Of a stretch of DNA of 64,000 bases, positions 61,200 to 64,000 are shown one piece after another. Origin of the DNA: Candidatus Kinetoplastibacterium crithidii (ex Angomonas deanei ATCC 30255) (GTDB taxonomy: Bacteria; Pseudomonadota; Gammaproteobacteria; Burkholderiales; Burkholderiaceae_B); NCBI RefSeq assembly GCF_000319225.1, contig NC_019815.1, positions 620,001-684,000 of the forward strand, given 5' to 3'. The notes beneath the pieces were generated by a model. The model saw only the letters and a list, made by a program, of their open reading frames with translations. It ran no database searches and was not told the origin of the DNA. A program made the position numbers and the translations under genes. Position 1 is the stretch's first letter, and each line of letters opens with the position of its first letter.

Positions 61200-62997
61200 T
61201 TGTTGGTTTTCCTGTGTTTTTTATCTTATAGATTTTATCTGCAGTTTCTAATCTTACTGTCACAGATATTAATTCATTGAGGTGAAATAAATGAACTAAT
61301 ATTTCATCCCCTATTTTGTTTAATTTAACTATATCTATAAGATCTTGAGTGGAATCTAATCTTATATTGTTAATTGCTATCAAAATATCACCGGAAGATA
61401 TTCCAGCATTATATGATGGTCCATTATCTATAACATTCTTTACTATGACTTTGCCTTCTTGATCGAATGTATTTATTTGTAATACAGGTTGTAATTTATT
61501 TATGCATTCTAATCTTAATCCATAGTAATTTAACCATTGATCGATTGGTATGTCGTCAGTATCTTTGACATATTTATTAATAATATAACTAATATCTACT
61601 CCTGTTGATTCTTTTGTGTCTTTTACAATATCGTCGTTAGACATTCCTTTTTGTTTATCAATATAAAAATCCTTACCATATTTTTGCCATAAAAATCTCA
61701 TAAGATCGTCTAAAGAATATTTGTTTTCTGATTGTTTTCGAATTTCAGTATCTATTCCAAAGGCTATCAAAGAACCTTTTTCATAATAGTTTACAGTTGA
61801 GTTTATAGAGTTTTCATTTTGTTTATAGAATTTAATCCATGCATCAAAAGAGCTTTCTTCTAAAGTTTGTTTATATTTTCCTGGATAATTTATTGTTCTA
61901 TTAATTTTTTCTGCTAATGTATTTAAGTAATAATTTTTATTTATTAGTTTGCATCTTAATAGAAATATATCCTCGTAATAAGAAGTAAAACCTTCAAATA
62001 TCCATAATAAATTTGTTAGTGTTGGTTTTTTTAGGTCATATTTTATGAAAGAGGCTGGTTTGATTCTCTTAATAAGCCATGAGTGAAAATATTCATGGCT
62101 TATTAAGCTTAAGAACTCACTATATTCTTTTGGTTGTTTTGCAATATTTGTTGTAGGTAAGAATTTTCTTTTTGTGCTAATAACAGTTGATGATCTATGT
62201 TCAATTCCTCCAAAATAGTTATCATTTAAGTTTATTATAAAAATGAAAATATTTCCGTTATCTATGAAAGGAGGTGTTTTAGTAGTGGGGTCGAAGAAAG
62301 AAATCTGTTCTTCACAAATCTTCTTTATGTCTCTAGATATTTTTTTTGTATCTATCTTTGATAAAGGACCAGAGAAAACTATTTTATGAATTGTACCAAA
62401 TGAAAGAAATTCACAAGTGGTTGGAGTCCCAATTTCTACGGGAGAGTCAATTAAAGTGTCATAAGAATTTGCAATATAGGTATTATATTGATTTTCATTA
62501 GTTTGGTTTTTGATATCATTGATTTTTGGCAAGCTTGTGTATATTTGCCACTGTTTTTCTTTGCATTGGTTTGCTAAGTTAATATTTACTATGCAAGGTA
62601 GATGTTCTAAGTTATCTATGCATAAAAATACGCTAGTGCCGTTAAAAAAAGCTCTATTTGCGTCAAGATAAGCTCCTCTTGCGGAATCGTCATAAGCATA
62701 CACTATATATTCTATTTGAACATGGTCTTGGCATTCATCTATTATCCAAGTACTGTTGTCTAATTTAGTTATTGCAAGAGGTTTTTTCTGGGAAAAGGCT
62801 TTAATTTGTTCTATGTTGCTAGAAAAATCTCTTATAACATAACTTCCAGGTATCCATCTTGGGATATATACAATCTGTTTATTTTTTGTATCATTCAGGT
62901 TTATTGTAACTTTGTATCTATGCCCATATAAATCAAAAATTTCTATGTTGTATAATACAAAATTATCTGGTAATTTTCTATCTTTAGTCATTAACAT
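61189..62997 (-). CDS. M61-family peptidase with PDZ domain
   Basis: 602 aa. N-terminal beta-rich domain (about 1-180), a gluzincin zinc site HEYFHSW, plus the conserved WIFEGFTSYYED giving the third ligand Glu, then a helical region and a C-terminal PDZ domain (VIDNGPSYNAGISSGDILIAINNIRL). Resembles glycyl aminopeptidase/M61 enzymes; no signal peptide is visible, so it is probably cytoplasmic. ATGs at 62997 and 62991 are both possible starts. Its job in a reduced genome is unknown. Confidence 0.88.
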   Translation of the reverse strand: MLMTKDRKLPDNFVLYNIEIFDLYGHRYKVTINLNDTKNKQIVYIPRWIPGSYVIRDFSSNIEQIKAFSQKKPLAITKLDNSTWIIDECQDHVQIEYIVYAYDDSARGAYLDANRAFFNGTSVFLCIDNLEHLPCIVNINLANQCKEKQWQIYTSLPKINDIKNQTNENQYNTYIANSYDTLIDSPVEIGTPTTCEFLSFGTIHKIVFSGPLSKIDTKKISRDIKKICEEQISFFDPTTKTPPFIDNGNIFIFIINLNDNYFGGIEHRSSTVISTKRKFLPTTNIAKQPKEYSEFLSLISHEYFHSWLIKRIKPASFIKYDLKKPTLTNLLWIFEGFTSYYEDIFLLRCKLINKNYYLNTLAEKINRTINYPGKYKQTLEESSFDAWIKFYKQNENSINSTVNYYEKGSLIAFGIDTEIRKQSENKYSLDDLMRFLWQKYGKDFYIDKQKGMSNDDIVKDTKESTGVDISYIINKYVKDTDDIPIDQWLNYYGLRLECINKLQPVLQINTFDQEGKVIVKNVIDNGPSYNAGISSGDILIAINNIRLDSTQDLIDIVKLNKIGDEILVHLFHLNELISVTVRLETADKIYKIKNTGKPTNDI

Positions 62998-63104
62998 ATT
63001 TAATTTAGTTTTCTATTTGTTATATACTTTCATGAATAATTTATTTAAAACTTATTAAGTGGAATGTTGGTGTTTAAAAATATTACAAGTAGGTTGTTTG
63101 TGAA

Positions 63105-63482
63105 ATGAAATATATAGAAAAAGCTTCTATGGAAGAAGTAGTTTTATTTCAATTATTTTTTACATTTTTTGTCGCTGCAAGTTTTTTTATTAAAAGTGCT
63201 AATCTTGGTTTTTCATCTTTGCTTGGAGGATTGAGTTACTCTATACCAAGTTTATTTTTCATGCTTCATTGTAACATTACCAATAGTTTTTTTAATATTT
63301 ATTCTGATTATTTGTTTTTGCTTGGTCTTTTTGTAAAGATGTTTTTTTCTGTTTTTTTGGTATGTATGTTTTCATATCTATTTTGTGATTGTTTAGTATG
63401 GTATGCTTACATTTTTAGTTTAGGGTGTGTTTCTAAAAGTTTTTTAGTGCAGATGCTTTGTAAGTATTTGTATAGTTATTAG
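63105..63482 (+). CDS. atpI: ATP synthase subunit I-like membrane protein
   Basis: 125 aa, four predicted membrane segments, Cys/Phe-rich. It matches the AtpI position at the head of the atp operon and shares the N-terminal VVLFQLFFTFFVAASFF-type helix. AtpI helps assemble the c-ring and is poorly conserved. It precedes atpB by 53 bp. The call rests more on position than sequence. Confidence 0.75.
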   Translation: MKYIEKASMEEVVLFQLFFTFFVAASFFIKSANLGFSSLLGGLSYSIPSLFFMLHCNITNSFFNIYSDYLFLLGLFVKMFFSVFLVCMFSYLFCDCLVWYAYIFSLGCVSKSFLVQMLCKYLYSY

Positions 63483-63535
63483 TTTATTATCTTTTTAATA
63501 AGATTGATTATTTATAGAAATAATAAGGTTAGAAT

Positions 63536-64000
63536 ATGCTATCTGAAGGTGATATATCTCCACAATCTTTATATATTCAACATCATTTAGTTCATATGAA
63601 TAGTATTGGAGAACCACAAGGTTCTATAGTACAGTTTAATGTAATTAATTTTGATTCATTGTTCTGGTCTATTTTGATGGGATCGTTAGTAGTTGGTCTA
63701 TTGCTATTGGTTGCAAGAAGAGCAACTTCTGGTGTTCCAGGTAGATTTCAAGCTTTTGTTGAAATAATTTTAGATATGGTCGATCAACAAGCGGTTTCTA
63801 TTTTGCCAGATGAAAGAAGTAGAGTCTTCGTATCTCCGTTGGCTATGACTGTATTTCTTTGGGTTTTGATTATGAACTCTTTAGATTTCCTGCCTGTTGA
63901 TTTGATGTCAAAAATTTTTAACATTATGGGTCTTGGTTTAAGTCACAATGATTTATTCTATTATCATAGGATATTACCGACAGCAGATATAAATATTCCT
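63536..64000 (+). CDS. atpB: ATP synthase F0 subunit a, N-terminal part (runs off window)
   Basis: The first 155 codons of the a subunit, proton channel of F0F1 ATP synthase, continuing past the right edge. The reading from ATG 63536 (AAGG upstream) gives [18 protein letters not shown], a membrane helix, the [24 protein letters not shown] segment and [19 protein letters not shown], all typical betaproteobacterial AtpB. It shows that the atp operon follows. Confidence 0.95.
   Translation, partial: MLSEGDISPQSLYIQHHLVHMNSIGEPQGSIVQFNVINFDSLFWSILMGSLVVGLLLLVARRATSGVPGRFQAFVEIILDMVDQQAVSILPDERSRVFVSPLAMTVFLWVLIMNSLDFLPVDLMSKIFNIMGLGLSHNDLFYYHRILPTADINIP

Overview
The window looks like part of the small, AT-rich chromosome of a betaproteobacterial endosymbiont of the Alcaligenaceae. 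The closest match I know is 'Candidatus Kinetoplastibacterium', the symbiont of trypanosomatids. This rests on three things. The proteins (SspA, HisB, TrpD, DnaA, RpoH) resemble Bordetella/Achromobacter sequences. The gene order follows the Bordetella order in long blocks. The DNA shows strong A/T drift, short intergenic gaps, degraded genes, and no insertion sequences, phage genes or CRISPR. The species assignment is inference from memory, not from a search.

Layout. Positions 1-5.7 kb (minus strand) hold the translation/transcription core: rpoB (5' part), rplL, rplJ, rplA, rplK, nusG, secE, tRNA-Trp, tuf, tRNA-Thr, tRNA-Gly and tRNA-Tyr. Positions 5.9-12.5 kb (minus) hold rsmG-mnmG, a probable replication origin at about 8.45-8.73 kb, then mnmE-yidC-yidD-rnpA-rpmH. 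dnaA-dnaN-gyrB run on the plus strand (12.8-17.9 kb). Next come a nicotinamidase-like hydrolase, topB, argD, dsbA, argS, leuA, an unknown small membrane protein, prfC, tRNA-Asn and tRNA-Thr, and sspB-sspA. From 30.7 to 45.7 kb (minus) lies one long co-oriented block: a Nif3-family gene, decayed tatC/tatA, hinT, hisEIFAHBCDG, murA, an ABC-2 exporter pair, and mlaC-A-D-E-F. Positions 46-53.9 kb hold rpoH, a Na+/H+ antiporter, a Nudix hydrolase, glmU and glmS. Positions 53.9-59.5 kb (minus) hold trpC-D-G-E behind a leader-peptide attenuator, then gph-rpe. The window ends with mltA, folB, an M61 peptidase, atpI and the start of atpB.

Function. Besides information processing, the retained metabolism is amino-acid synthesis (nearly all of His, the first half of Trp, the first Leu step, an Arg/Lys aminotransferase) and envelope upkeep (UDP-GlcNAc via GlmS/GlmU, MurA, Mla lipid transport, MltA). 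This fits a nutritional endosymbiont that still builds a cell wall.

Most notable observations: (1) a secE frame break at a 7-base homopolymer; (2) recognisable wreckage of tatA and tatC between hinT and the Nif3 gene; (3) a complete trp attenuator with a leader peptide containing Trp-Leu-Trp-Trp; (4) a candidate oriC upstream of mnmG, with a consensus DnaA box and a change of strand composition; (5) tandem hairpins between rplL and rpoB. I found no new defence, secretion or mobile system.
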